A stretch of 64,000 nt of DNA from Talaromyces rugulosus (lineage: Eukaryota > Ascomycota > Eurotiomycetes > Eurotiales > Trichocomaceae): positions 4,464,001 through 4,528,000 of the forward strand of contig NC_049561.1 of assembly GCF_013368755.1 (NCBI RefSeq). Direction: 5' to 3'. The position numbers and the translations under genes were made by a program. The notes below the pieces were generated by a model that was given only the letters and a program-made list of their open reading frames with translations, was not told the origin of the DNA and did not search any database. Position 1 is the first letter of the stretch; each line of letters begins with the position of its first letter. Below, piece by piece: positions 43,929-56,508 of the stretch.

Positions 43929-44729
43929 CTATTGGTAAGTGCAGGTAATATCGTCACCGTCGACGCTGGCCAAGCTAACGACGCTGGAGCTGCCAGATGG
44001 AACCATGTTGGCAAGGTAAGCGTTTGAAAGATCAACAGTATTTCCACCAACAACAGCACTATTGCCGGTGAAAGTGACAGAGCCGTAGTTTGCAAAGGGG
44101 GCAGGCGAATCGCCAACGGTGAAGTCCTCAACAATCCACTCGGCGGTGACCTCGCACAGAGCTGGAGACTCTCCAGTCCAGGTGAAGGTGGAGCTCTGAC
44201 CGTTGCTCAGGTTCTCGAGGGTTGCAGTACCTCCAGTAGTGCTGGTTGCATCGATGGTAACGGTGATCTGGTCACCGGCAGTGACGGAGATATCGTCGTA
44301 GGTTTGCTGAGCCTCGGCGGGCCACCACTCGTACCAAGCAGAATAGCTCGGAACTCCGTCTTCTATGCACCAGTTTACTCCTGCTTGCATCAAACCACCG
44401 GAGCAAAAGTTTGTAACACCGTCAATTCCAACCCAAGCACATCCACAGTAGGCGGTGGAAGAGTCACCACCATCGGGAAGGGACGGGGTGGGTACTGTGA
44501 ATGTTCCAGTGACACTAGTGACATCGGTTGTATCCAAAAATGCACCAGACCAGGTAGGGAAGGTGTAGGTGCCTATGGTCTCAGCAGTGGTGTCTGCTCC
44601 GGTGTTGTTGGTAAACGTGGCAGGGCTAGGATGACGGCGTAGCCTGGAGGCAGCTGGCTTGGCCACCGGATTGGCCACGGTGGCGCCTGCGAGAAGCAGA
44701 GGAACAAAGCTCTTGACAGAGAATACCAT
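43929..44729 (-). CDS. Secreted glutamic peptidase (eqolisin, family G1)
   Basis: Acid endopeptidase of the aspergilloglutamic/scytalidoglutamic type. The 266-aa single-exon precursor starts with a signal peptide (MVFSVKSFVPLLLAGATVA) and a short propeptide ending near LRRHPS. The mature chain holds WVGIDG, the catalytic glutamine in LMQAGVNW, WYEWWP, and the catalytic glutamate in AEWIVEDF. Four cysteines are in expected places. The ATG at 44729 fits the signal peptide. It acts outside the cell at low pH and is probably under pH and nitrogen control, though no site was identified. Confidence 0.95.
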   Translation of the reverse strand: MVFSVKSFVPLLLAGATVANPVAKPAASRLRRHPSPATFTNNTGADTTAETIGTYTFPTWSGAFLDTTDVTSVTGTFTVPTPSLPDGGDSSTAYCGCAWVGIDGVTNFCSGGLMQAGVNWCIEDGVPSYSAWYEWWPAEAQQTYDDISVTAGDQITVTIDATSTTGGTATLENLSNGQSSTFTWTGESPALCEVTAEWIVEDFTVGDSPAPFANYGSVTFTGNSAVVGGNTVDLSNAYLANMVPSGSSSVVSLASVDGDDITCTYQ

Positions 44730-45845
44730 CTTGCAATGAATGTGTGCTGGAATGGTCAAGACAAGTGATTTGAGCTAGGTTGGAATGTTTGGCGGGAGTA
44801 ACTGTCCTACTTCGTCAGGCTTGGGGGTAGATCTTACTTTTATAGATGTAGTCGGACCAAGCTCATTTAACGTGTAGTGCTAGCCCCCATCTAGTCACTT
44901 TATCGACCCGATAATTAAGAGTTGAGACTCAGAGGATTAAACTTAAGGGAGGACAAGCCACAAGGTAGGTAGTATCCATTACTATCTAACGACCCGAAGC
45001 CTTGTGAACGCCGAATGAGGTAGGTGGCTGGGCTCTCCAGGTCTTGACTCCTTAGGCCTGCCTTTCTAGGCGATGGTACTTTTGAATGTAACCTCATTAG
45101 TGGCATTCTGCCCTCACTTGGAGTCGCTCCTAAGCTTTGGTGGTTGGTGACAAGTTATCGGCGAAAATGGGTTAGCAGGAACGTTAGGCAGACGGCGTGA
45201 CTTGCTGCTAGAGCCAGCGGGAAGCTTTCACAAGATGTGCCTGGCAATGTGTTCCTGGATTGGATGCTTAAACTCAAAAGAGGATCTAGTGAGATCCTGT
45301 CATCCAGATCAGAGATCTATCTCGGACAACCGAAAGATCCACAATGATCACGTTCTCGGCGATTATTATCATGGGTCAGCACGGGTGGACAAGATTATTA
45401 CCGAGGACTGGAAAGGTTTACACTCCATTATTATTAGAATTTGGTTTAGCCCGTACATACTACGCAGTATATTTTTGGCCCCCAGATTTCTGGACCCGGG
45501 TAAGCCCGAACCTGCCTTAGTCATTTACTGTGAAACCTAGCCTTGTTTCTCCCTATCCAAATATTCGCCACGTACAGAGTAAACAGGTGTTTTGAGAATG
45601 TTAATGTGAGAAACTATAGATTGATATCTATACAAAGGAAATGGTTCATGCCGTCTTTTTGGGGACCAGTTTCTTGCGATAGGTTTTGTACAAATCAAAA
45701 TGCTGTACGCGGTGTTGTGAATTCAAGTTAGAAATCAATAGTGGTATAAAAGCCCTTGGAAGTCTCCATCAACCACCAATTTAGAAGAAAAATTATTAAT
45801 AGAATTAGCTGTCATGTAGAGATTGATAAATAAGATGAGCGGTTT
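44730..45845. other. Intergenic
   Basis: About 1.1 kb containing the peptidase promoter and then sequence with only short, unconvincing frames. No gene is supported. Confidence 0.35.
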
Positions 45846-46667
45846 ATGTCAACTCATGCGGCTTTGCGTGCCAGGACATCAACAGTCGGTCGATTCCCTT
45901 TGCTAGACGCGACAATGAACAATCACCTGGAAGTTGCAAAGCTGCCGATTGAATATAACGCTGATATTAATTGATAGATGCCAGCTCGTTTTACGTGAGT
46001 TTTTTGGCTCTATTCTTCAGCTTGCCTTGTTCAAACCCAACAAGTCTCGGAATGATAAGTGTATGGCCGCCATTCTGGGCTTGTGTGGATTAGGATATTA
46101 TTACTCTCTAGACAGCTATGCACGCCGTGGCTGTTAACGGCCGCAAAAATTGTTATGAAACTATTCATCGACCACAAGGCTTCGTGCGACATGATGAGCG
46201 AGGAGAAAAATGGTCACAAAACGCCACTGCATGCTGCCGTTATTAAAAGGCAACGAGAAATAGCCAACATCCTGCTGGAACACGGGGCAAATGTCAATGC
46301 TGAAATGGTAGAAGATGCTACGCCTCTCCATCTAGAAGCAGATAGTAGCTGTCAAGACGGCGTTTCATTACTGTTACGCTTTAGCGCCTTGATCGTGGCA
46401 AGGGATGCCTTTCTTCATGAGACCGCCTTACACAAGGCTGCGCGTAACCGGAGAATGAGGCCGATCGAAATGCTGTGCAAACGTGGAGCCAATGAAACGA
46501 CCAAGCATATTGATGGCCAGGCATATAATTCTGGTTCGCTGGAGAGCCCTGGGTCGTGGAACGTCTCGGATGAAGATGCTTCTATATTTTTTATTTTTTT
46601 TCGATATAAAACACATCATTTCAACCATGAAAATATACATAGCTGCAAGACGTGGTTTCCAAATTAA
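45846..46667 (+). pseudogene. Ankyrin-repeat gene relic
   Basis: Two disconnected coding pieces show ankyrin repeats. The first, 45846-45974, gives LLDATMNNHLEVAKLPIEYN, a repeat cut by a TGA. The second, about 46120-46560, holds three repeats (KTPLHAAVIKRQREIANILL, ATPLHLEADSS, ETALHKAARNRRMRPIEML). The DNA between is not open in one frame, and the tail after repeat three is not ankyrin-like. It is most likely the remains of a longer gene, though an unrecognised intron cannot be excluded. Confidence 0.6.
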
Positions 46668-46784
46668 AGGCGAATGAGAATCGATCAAGTGTATATTGTC
46701 GCCAATCCAAACTAAACACTTTGCATTAAAATTGAGTATGTCGTGCCAAGTACTCTCTATTATCCACCTAACAAACCCTATCAC

Positions 46785-47309
46785 CTACAGCCTAGCCTTT
46801 TCCCCCAGAAAGACGACGGCATCCCGTTGCAAATGAGGCTCAAGCATCTTTGTATCCCAGTACAGCCAAACCTCTTTAAATTGTAGTCCTTCAACAGTGT
46901 CGGGGATATCCGCAGCACCAATGCGACAGACAAAACTCATGGGAATGCTGACAGACGGCGTATTGGTGCTGTTTCCCGGCAACCAAATATTCCTCACATT
47001 TTGTGAGAAAATTTGGCTTGTTCCATCGTCGCCATGAATTTCGCACAGCCTGAGGTAGTCGTGTTTCAAGCGCTCAAACTGGTTGAATAGTTGTTTCATC
47101 CATGCCCACATCTCGTCACCTCCGACATAATGAACGCCGTTCTGGTTGTGGAATATCGCGTCTTTAGCGTAAAAGCGCTGTCCAGAGCCATGGTTGAACC
47201 CAGCAGAATCTACGGTGTCGACATACGCCTTGAAAAATCGCTGTGCTGGAGTTTGAGGGCCGACAGCCTCCCACTCCGCGCCTGAAAGTTGGCTGGTAAG
47301 TTCAGGCAT
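46785..47309 (-). CDS. SnoaL-like/NTF2-fold protein
   Basis: A 174-aa single-exon protein. The layout fits the SnoaL-like alpha+beta barrel: an N-terminal helix (AQRFFKAYVDTVDS), a strand with YAKDAIFHNQNG, GGDEMWAWMKQLFNQFERLK, and late strands VCRIGAADIPD and LQFKEVWLYWD. Members include polyketide cyclases, dehydratases and many of unknown role. It sits next to no biosynthetic genes, so the function is open. Confidence 0.7.
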   Translation of the reverse strand: MPELTSQLSGAEWEAVGPQTPAQRFFKAYVDTVDSAGFNHGSGQRFYAKDAIFHNQNGVHYVGGDEMWAWMKQLFNQFERLKHDYLRLCEIHGDDGTSQIFSQNVRNIWLPGNSTNTPSVSIPMSFVCRIGAADIPDTVEGLQFKEVWLYWDTKMLEPHLQRDAVVFLGEKARL

Positions 47310-49723
47310 GTTGAGGTCAATTGAGATGCTGTAGGTTAAGTACTGTTAGTAAGCTCACCTTGAACATCGAATGCAAGATAAGGTTCAAAAAGTAACTTAC
47401 CAGCGTGTAAGTCAACCGGTGAAAATCCTTGTCACAGGAGAAGATGGTGAAAGAAAATTCGAATAGCAGTGATTATTTCTTTGGCATGGGCTGCAATATT
47501 TATCCCCAAAGGCAACAACATTTCCCTGGCGCCGGGCTGAAAAATTAAGCCCACTTGTTGGTGATGAGGCTATTACTGTGCAGCGAGGCACACACCTTGT
47601 TACTGCAAGAGGAAAGGAAACCGGCGGCACAGGCAGCGGGGTATGTGTATGGATGAGCTTGCGTCACTGCGGGCAACGAATAGCGGAACTAAGCAGTGTT
47701 AGATACTTAAAATAGCCTGTCAAACAGAATACAGCAGAATATGTGACTGCTATATCTCCCGAATATTGAAATCCGGTGATTTCTCCCCAGTTAAAGCCAT
47801 ACAAGGTGCTAGACCGAGTCACGAAGTTTCTTTGAATTATTTTAACAAGAATCTCGAAGTTTTCCCAGCTAGAGCGTTCTACATGACTATATAGAGTTAC
47901 TGAGAATGAAGGTCTCTTTGGCGTATAGAAAATTCTCAACTTTACAAACCAAACTTATGAGCTCCTGTAGAACGCATCAGCCGAGAACACGTCGAAGGGT
48001 ATACTGGCGGCACTGTTGAGTGTCTGTGGGTTATATTTTCTATATTATTACATGGATTCTTCCAGTCACAGCTGAACCGGTGGGTCTACTGTAGCCTTGT
48101 GCATGATGATGCATATAAGCGCCGGTTGGTACATATGTAAGCTTATAGCGCCTGGCAATGCCATCCTGGTCAATCATTGGATGTGACACATCCCCCTAGG
48201 AAGATAAAATAAAATAGCCCCAGTGCCGATAGGTACAAAAAGACCAACATAGTGATGTCGGCTATATATGTTAGCTCTACGTGAACCTTTCGGATTTGAC
48301 TGCTTCTTTCTTCCTGGCCTTTAATGTGTATCGTATATTATGGCCAAAAGAAAACGTATGCGAAGGTCGATAGATAATTTTCAACCTACATGAATAACTT
48401 TGAATAACGTTCGGGGATTTAAAAATAAGTGTATGAGGCTACAAGTAGCGTTTGTTGGTTAAATTTCTATTGGAGGCACTTGCAGTCTGCCTGCATAAGT
48501 GCTGACACCAGGCTTATTTTAATTGGCCCCATCTACGTCGCCAAAACTCAGCGCCTACATGCAATAATAACTAAGGTAGTTCACCAATGAAATTTGATGT
48601 TAGCACCCTCTTTCGCTTTTCATTTCGTTCATATGACCTATAGAGAGATGTTACCTTAAATAGAAGGTGGTCACAGAGGTGACCCCAATGCGAAACCGTG
48701 CACATCATAACGAGCTGAAATTTCAAGAAAGAAATTTAGATTATAGGGTACTGGTTTTGGTCAAGTCTTCGGGAACCACGTATGTCACTCAAAAAGTCAA
48801 AATCCAATTATCCACTAATGCAATGCCCCCGCCGTGAGGAAAAACTTGATAGTATCCATAGCGGTACTTAAAACAAAAAATCAACACATAAATTAGCAGG
48901 TATCCATGGTGAACCAGTGCATCAAGGTGAAATTCAAGCTTCAGTATGAAACTGCGCTAACTGATAGAAAGCTCTCACCTCTAGCTACTAGAAGTGTTCT
49001 CCAAAAAAAGAACATAGCTGTTTTGCAGTTGAGACGATATACTTCGATGCTAGCTGCGTGTAAATACTACATTTATGCCATATTTAGTTTATTTCGAAAG
49101 GAAAAACTCCTTTTTTGGTCATCAAAGTGATACCAGAAATTGAATAGAGCAACTAATTCTCACTTCCCCGAAACTCTTTCTTTCGCCTATAAGTTTCCTT
49201 TAAAGGGTCACCCTCATTACTCCAGACAGCCCGTCTACTAGTCTCATATTTTTCGGGGGCCCTTTTCACTTCGCTCCCTCCTGATCCCCCTGAATTATTG
49301 GGGATTACCCTACTGGAACAGACTAGTGAGGGATTACCTATATAAATTGCCTCAATCCCTATGTAGTTTAGAATAGTGTGCTTCCTAAATCCTAATAATA
49401 TCAATCTGTTCCATACAAAATCCAACCAATAACTTTCCTTGTTGACGCTTATTAATCGTGCCCACGATCCAGAAAGCCAACAAATGGCTTGTAAACACGT
49501 GATAATTTTAGTAAATAATCAATTTGGGTAAAGCGTTATTCCTCTTTTAACCGCAAGTGCGGGGCAGCAGACAAAAAAGTCAAACCGACCCGGAGTTCAA
49601 CTTTAACATATCCCGCGCACATTTTGATACGAGGATATCTCCTCAAAGTAACTAGATTAACGACATGTGAATATAAGCAAATAGAAGAAAGCTGACGGAG
49701 GTGCGTCGCTAGAAGTGAAATTA
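47310..49723. other. Gene-poor 2.4-kb tract
   Basis: No protein gene is supported. AT-rich DNA with scattered short frames, containing the possible LTR remnant at 49141-49482. Just before the synthetase ATG there is a purine-rich leader. Confidence 0.4.
49141..49482 (-). mobile_element. Possible LTR retrotransposon end (solo LTR-like)
   Basis: On the minus strand a 342-bp stretch starts TGTTGG and ends TATTCA, the TG...CA ends of many LTRs. Five bases later comes TGGTATCA, the first eight bases of a common initiator-tRNA primer-binding site. No second copy, no reverse transcriptase and no matching target duplication are visible, so this is tentative. Confidence 0.3.
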
Positions 49724-51771
49724 ATGGCGAATTCCAACGAAAGTGCTTCTCATGACGCGGAATTTATGTTTCGGAACGGATTCCTTTCAGAAGTTAATAA
49801 TGAGAAGCCTTTGGGCGCCCCTGGCGTCGACCAGATTATCACCCGTTTCCCACCAGAACCAAATGGATTTCTCCACCTAGGACACAGTAAAGCAATCGCC
49901 ATCAACTTCGGATTCGCAAAGCACCATGGTGGAATTTGCTATTTGCGTTATGACGATACCAACCCCGCCAAAGAGGAAGAGAAATATTTTACGGCTATTT
50001 CAGATATCATTCAATGGCTAGGCTTCACCCCTGTGAAGGTAACATATTCGAGTGATTATTTTAACCGCCTCTATAAGCTCGCAGAGGACCTGATCCGCCG
50101 AGACGGTGCATATGTTTGTTATTGTTCAAGTGTGTTTTCCTCAATAAGTCTCTAGTTGCTGTAGTTGGTTAATCTTTTTTCACCTTCAGAAAGCGAAATC
50201 GCCCTACAACGTGGTGGTGGTAAAGGTGCCACTCCTCGCTTTGCCTGCAGTCATAGAAATCGACCAATTGAGGAATCACTGGCAGAGTTTAGAGCGATGC
50301 AGGATGGAAAGTATGGACCTCAGGAAGCTTTACTGAGAATGAAGCAAGATTTAGAATCCGAGAACCCTCAAATGTGGGATTTAACTGCCTATCGTGTGAT
50401 CCAACCCAAGAGAGGGGATACTAGCAAGGAGGAAACCCCAGACAGCAAGGCAGGAATCCACTATCGTACTGGGGACAAATGGAGAATTTATCCAACATAT
50501 GACTTTACTCATTGCTTGGTGGATAGTTTGGAAGGCATCACGCACTCTCTCTGCACGACTGAATTTGAGCAGTCGAGAACTTCCTACAATTGGCTGTGTG
50601 ACAAGCTGGAAGTCTATAGGCCAATGCAAAGAGAGTGGGTAGTACTTGGCACCTCTCTCTATGTCTTCGTTACTAACTTTGATTTAAAGATATGGCCGGC
50701 TGAACCTCTCTGGTACAGTCTTGTCGAAACGAAAGATCATGAATCTTATTGAAAATGGTCATGTTCGAGATTGGGATGACCCACGCCTGTACACGCTTAT
50801 TGCTCTTCGACGCCGAGGCATCCCACCCGGAGCACTCCTTTCATTTGTTGGTGGGCTGGGAGTATCCAAAGCTACGACGACTATTGGTATCAAGAGGTTC
50901 GAACAGTCTATTCGACAACACCTGGAATTGACTGTACCTCGCTTGATGGTTGTTCTTGATCCAATCCCCGTCATTATTGATGGTCTTCCGAATGATTACT
51001 TAGAGATGGTGGAAATTCCATTTTCAAAAGACCCAAAATTCGGCGTACGTCTACCCGAAGCAAGACTAATTCCAGCCATGAATAACTAATTATTTAGTCA
51101 CGTCATGTTCCATTCACTGGAACAGTCTACATTGATCGAGCCGATTTCCGCGAGACGGCTAGCGAAGACTTTTTCCGACTCACTCCTGGCACATCAGTTG
51201 GCTTGCTTAAAGTCCCTTTTCCTATAACTGCAACTAGTTTTGAGAAAGATTCAGATAGCGGACTTGTTACATTGATACATGCGAAATATGATAAGCCTGA
51301 AGAAGGCACTAAGTTAAAAAAAACCCAAAGCGTGAGCATTCTCCATCATTCAATAGACCCAGTGATGTTAATCAACCGACTGTTACTAACCTGGCTGTTA
51401 GCTACATCCACTGGATCTCCGACTGTCCATCATTTAACAGCCCTATCAAGGCATCGGTCCGCATTCATAATCCTCTGTTTACTTGCGATAATCCAGATAC
51501 GCATCCATCTGGTTTTCTTTCGGTTGTAAATCCTCGCTCCGAGGAGGTCTTTCCGGGCGCTATGGTCGAGATCGGCCTCCACGAAGTCAGGCGTACAGCG
51601 CCATGGCCAAAATCTGAAGGCGAGAAAGAGTCGGAAGATTCACAAAAATCTCCAGATTGTGTTCGATTCCAAGGGATGCGCGTAGCATATTTCTGTCTAG
51701 ATCGTGATAGCTCCGCTGGTTCGATCGTCCTGAACAGGATTGTGTCGCTTAAAGAAGACTCAAAGAAGTGA
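49724..51771 (+). CDS. Glutaminyl-tRNA synthetase, with an apparent one-base frameshift
   Basis: Class I synthetase charging tRNA-Gln in the cytosol. Exons are 49724-50129, 50190-50634, 50690-51044, 51098-51331 and 51402-51771, about 602 aa if continuous. The HIGH-type motif is [16 protein letters not shown] and the KMSKS-type motif is VLSKRKI; the catalytic and anticodon-binding domains are both complete. Four junctions keep frame. The last does so only if the eight-A run at 51316-51323 had seven bases: then the splice restores a KKPK..YIHW stretch typical of the family. The final intron has a good GTGAGC donor and CTAAC branch site. Either the assembly has an extra A or this copy is newly broken. 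The long N-terminal extension of yeast Gln4 is absent. Confidence 0.82.
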
Positions 51772-53835
51772 CAGATAATGCCTGTCATTTCCGTCAGCGG
51801 CTGATCAAGAAGAAACGAAAGACAAATGTAGTCGATGCCCATCAAGATCACGACTGCAATGAAATGAATTGATGTATTTCTCTTTACATTCTATCATGCG
51901 TCTCAAGTAGAAATTTGCAAATATTCAAGAAAATAAACAGCAACGCAATAAATGAATAGGTCTTGATGTATGATATTTTCACTATTGGCTAGTCTGGTAT
52001 CATGGACAATGGAGATTGTTTCGCATACCCCGTCCTGCGTCCAACAAGACCGTCTAGATGCTCCGTCTGGCTGCGATCCGAGACTGGGATGACTGAAAGA
52101 GGAAGGACTTCTGTGCCGGTGTATCTCTTATCTGAGTACTCCTCCGGACCTTTCTCTAGAACTGGCATGTCTGTTGCGATTATCCACTTCCCCTGCTGAT
52201 GGCGCGCCTATCCAGCAGCTGGGTTCTTTAAATTATGGGGTGTGATTTTTCCCTGCTAGGGGCGCCCATTTCAGTTGGACCCCGTTATCCTTTCTCAGTC
52301 AAACGACGTGAATGTCGATCAAACATTTGACTATCAGGGAATAATATACACCCTGGTGTTGTCATGAGACCGTAAGATAGATCAATTCCTGGATCTGAGA
52401 TAGGAGCCCCAACGCATTCGCCCTAAGATGGATCCGGTTTTTGCATCGCAAGTTGGCTAAGAGCGTGAGACCGGCGAAATTGGCTGACTAGACGGCCAGT
52501 GGGCTGTGATGTGACCGTGACGTGGGGAGAAGACGCCCATTGTCCAATATTCTAGCTCTAGTTGGGCGGTGGACTTCACCAAGTCAAGAGATTGTGACTG
52601 TGGCGATTGAGTAAAATGTGATGGGAGAAGGGGCGCTGTTGTTGAGCGATGCACTCGCGTTTATATAGGTCGCTGCGCGATACCCGATCGGGACCGTTTT
52701 GAAGAACTTAACGTATTCGACGCTTATCGACGGTATCGCTTGTAATGCTAACCCCTCACAGTCCAACGGGTACTTTGAGCCTACGTAGTCGCCGGATGGA
52801 GAATGGATTGCCTTCACGTCGGATATACGCCCTGGAGAGGTCGGCTGGGAGCACATAATCAAAATAACTAAATGCACAACACAAAGATGCCAATCAGCTT
52901 TACCGTATACTTTGTAAGCCGCTATATATGCTATTATTATGGTTACAGATGCTGATGACAGCAACAAAATGCCCTAACTAAAAGTTTGTGGGAGGATGCC
53001 ATGCCTACATGTATGTTTGCACCGGGTTATATTCTGGCATCTACTTATTCCGCTTAAAGTAGGCGTGTCATCAATTGATCAACATATCAATGTTGGTTTG
53101 AAAATTCACTGTTACGTAAACTGATCAATTGAAGTTTAGAATTAGGTTATGAACATCGATTGATTGAACGTGCGATATATTGATATTTTGTGCCCTGCAA
53201 ATTGCCCGGCGGTGGCGCAAATTTAGAATGTTTCACAGGTTATGTAGCATTACCCCATTAAGTTAAGTATTTATGTGTATTGTGCCAGCTGATTTATGTT
53301 ACCAATATCTAGATGTAACGACATGTATAGATTTTAATGTATCAATTTGAGCATGAAAGAGCACTGAGGGCATCGTAAATCACGTGCAAGCGGTACGGAT
53401 AGAAATGACATCCTAGCCTAATATCCTCGGCAACTTAGCTGAAAGTAATCCCGACATTTGGAGCCGAGTGTGGCGACTCAAATTTGAAATTTGCGCTCTC
53501 ACTCAACGAACGCAGATACCGGATATAACGGACACATTTTTCTAAATGGTGTGAAGGCTGTGATTAGGCCGGCTTGGAACAACCCATTTTAATTACTATG
53601 AACATCGGAGTTAAGATCACAACGTGGTCTTGGCAGGAATAAGCGACTTGCATTAGCGCTATAGCTGCAGCCAATCGATACACTCAGGGCGCTGAATAAA
53701 GTTGCTAGACTGGAATTCAAATGATCAATAAAGAGACGTTTTGTCAGCTACTCGCATATACATATTTCACACTTATGACCCCAGCAGTCTTGTGGCAATC
53801 CTGCTCACCAATCCAGCCCTGGCTCGAACGTTGCA
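51772..53835. other. Gene-poor 2-kb tract
   Basis: Short frames only. A 127-codon minus-strand frame at 52584-52967 has no recognisable domain and is probably chance. The area before 53836 should hold the bZIP gene promoter. Confidence 0.35.
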
Positions 53836-54797
53836 ATGGCCGATCACAACGCGACTCTATTACCTGCACCTGGAACTCTTGCCATACCGCTGACGCAGAT
53901 GCGCCAGCAGGCCGGGATTCGCCTGCCCCAAGACGACTGGACCGGAGTAACCGATCGGGAGGCACGGAAGAAGTTGCAGAATCGATTGAACCAGAGAGCA
54001 CATCGTAAGGGAATCTAACCCCTATTGAAAAAGAAAAAAAATGGACATCAAGATAAAGAAAAAGATCCTTAATTGACGTGCTGATAGGCTTGAGGAGAAA
54101 AGACGACACGCGAAGCCGCAAAGCGCTTAGCCAACAAACAAGTCCAAAATACAATTCCCCTCAGGAGAGCGAAGTAGATGTGCATAAAGATTGGGATGCA
54201 CCTGTCATATGTACTTCCACTGCGGCAAACATAGTGCGGCGCCGGATTGAAGCTGCAGCCTACAAAAGCTACTTGGAAGGCGCCCCGAAACTAGAGCATT
54301 TAATCAGTTTAAGCCGGTTAAATGTTCACCGAGCGGTGAGAGATAATATCGACGCCATTGGAATGACAGCCAGCTGGATGGTCGATGATGATTCGATATC
54401 TATATTCAACCTTCAGGTGCCCGGCTTCACCGAAGATGATATTCCACTTAGCCTACGTCCTACAGTCATTCAGCGTAAGGTCCCGCATCACCCTTGGCTG
54501 GATTTTTTCCCATTTCCCCGTATGCGCGATAATCTGATTCTTGCTGGTGATTCGTTTGACGACGGGCAATTATGTCATGATATGACCGCATTCTGGGACA
54601 ATAAAAGTGTCGGAACAACCTTGCTTGTTTGGGGACAGCCATGGGACCCGAATAATTGGGAAGTAAGCGAAGCTTTTATTAGAAAGTGGGGATGGTCTCT
54701 GAAGGGGTGCTTAGAAATCTTGCAGTCGACTAATACATGGAGGCGACGCCGAGGAGATGCTCCTCTGGTGTGGCAAAGGATAGTCGAAGTGCATTGA
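53836..54797 (+). CDS. bZIP transcription factor with DUF3425-type C-terminus
   Basis: Nuclear regulator of the fungal bZIP/DUF3425 group. Exons are 53836-54004 and 54088-54797 (292 aa); the intron interrupts the basic region, joining KKLQNRLNQRAH to RLRRKD. The N-x2-Q-R-A-x-R core of the basic region is visible (NRLNQRAHR). The C-terminal half begins around LISLSRLNVHRAVRDNIDAI and continues to FFPFPRMRDNLI and WGWSLKGCLEILQSTNTWR, the usual DUF3425 pattern. A recognisable leucine zipper is short or missing. It is upstream of the alcohol dehydrogenase, RidA fragment and NRPS-like genes and could regulate them. Confidence 0.82.
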
Positions 54798-55249
54798 ATC
54801 TTGTAGAAAGTTGAAAAAAATGAACAAATGATGTAATAAGGACCTATCTCAGATATCTTCAGACCGAAGAATAGAAATTCTCACGTCTAAGCGCGGCTTT
54901 AATCAAACGCCGGCACAGTTCCATGGATCGAAGTGACATGCTATCTGGATCCACCGTAACCCACTTGCATAATTTTGCGGAATCTAGTTCAAAAGGGGAA
55001 ATCTAACCCAGTTTAATCACCATTTTATTCTTCATAAATTCAAGTGTCGTTTTGGAGAAACCAAGCTTTGAGTTACTAATCCACTAATCACATAACGCAG
55101 AATCAAGTGGAATGTTTTTGATTTTTGATTTATAAACATTGATTCAAATATAAATAGCTGCCTTATTTAAAAAGGAGACAATAGATTATAGAGAGTATTA
55201 CGACTCATAACCTATGATAACAATCTTGCATCTTCCGCAACAAAAAACC
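54798..55249. promoter_or_regulatory. Promoter of alcohol dehydrogenase gene
   Basis: AT-rich DNA with no gene. ATATAAATAG at 55148-55157 is a TATA-like sequence about 95 nt before the ATG at 55250. Confidence 0.35.
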
Positions 55250-56398
55250 ATGGCACAACTGAACGGCACCGATTACGCCTTTCAAGGCTGGATGGGCCTG
55301 GATAAAGACTCTATTGGCAATCTGAAATGGCAAACCTATGAGCCAAAACCCTGGGAGGAGTCCGATGTCGATATCAAGGTCACCCACTGCGGGATCTGCG
55401 GTTCTGATCTACACACTCTACGTAGTGGATGGGTGCGTCATGTCTATTGTCTTTGCTTGTGTTTCAACTAACGTAATATATAGGGGGAAACTAAGTACCC
55501 ATGCGTGGTCGGTCACGAAATTGTTGGAACTGCTGTCCGGGTAGGTTCTGAAGTAAAGCATATCAAAGTCGGAGACCGAGTCGGTGTTGGTGCTCAATCA
55601 GACTCCTGCCGCAACCGGACTGGCAAATGCAAAGATTGCACGTTAGGCCGAGAAAACCTGTGCAATAAAAAGGGTCGTTGCGATACCTACAACAGCGTCT
55701 ACCTGAATGGTGGCAAGTCTTATGGTGGTTATGCCGACTACAACAGAACACCAGGTGCCTTTGTAGTCAGAATTCCGGACGGCCTTTCCTCTTCTGTCGC
55801 AGCACCGATGCTTTGTGGCGGTATCACGACCTACGCTCCTCTCAAGAACAACCAATGTGGTCCTGGGAAAAGCGTTGCCATTATTGGCGTTGGCGGCCTG
55901 GGCCACTTTGGAATTCTTTGGGCAAAGGCCCTTGGAGCTGACCGCGTGGTCGGGATCTCCAGAAAGGAATCTAAGCGTGCGGACGTCCTCAAGCTGGGTG
56001 CCGATGATTACATTGCCACAGAGGAGCAAGAGAACTGGGCACAGAATCACGCCGGTAGCTTCGATTTGATTGTCTCGACTGTTTCATCTCCGAACATGCC
56101 ACTCCGCGACTACATAGGACTGTTGGACTCAAATGGCACGCTAATTCAAGTCGGCGCTCCCGAGGACAAACTTCCAGACATCATTGCATTTGATCTTATC
56201 ATGAAGGGTCGGTCTCTTGCAGGAAGTCTTATTGGACCTCCCGCGCAGATTGAGGAGATGCTCCAGTTAGCAGTTGAGAAAAACGTGCAGCCCTGGATCC
56301 AAGAACGGCCAATGAGCGACGTCAACCAGGCCGTTCTGGACATGGAGAACGGACTGGCGAGGTATCGTTATACCTTGGTGAATGAGAAGCATATTTGA
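55250..56398 (+). CDS. Zinc-dependent alcohol dehydrogenase, cinnamyl-alcohol/Adh6-like
   Basis: NADP-type medium-chain dehydrogenase acting on medium-chain or aromatic alcohols and aldehydes. Exons are 55250-55432 and 55484-56398 (365 aa). Catalytic-zinc ligands are in THCGICGSDLHTL and VVGHEIVG. The structural zinc loop is variant, CRNRTGKCKDCTLGRENLC. The cofactor loop is GVGGLGHFGI followed by ISRKESKR, which suits NADP. An in-frame ATG at 55214 would add 12 residues; 55250 is closer to family starts. It could reduce the aldehyde released by the nearby NRPS-like reductase, which is inference only. Confidence 0.9.
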
Positions 56399-56508
56399 AT
56401 TTGTTGATTGATATGTATGTGTATTGTACACGGTGTATTTATTAGATATAGAAAAATACAAGGCCATATAAATTAACCGAACCATGAATCGCCACATGTA
56501 CGGAAACA

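Noticed and set aside
45202..45540. 112-codon plus-strand frame
   Set aside because: Composition and lack of motifs suggest a chance frame.
48190..48230. TGTGACACATCC as a second LTR start
   Set aside because: No matching end, no similarity to 49141-49482 and no internal coding sequence.
52584..52967. 127-codon minus-strand frame
   Set aside because: No family features, isolated in gene-poor DNA; most likely chance.
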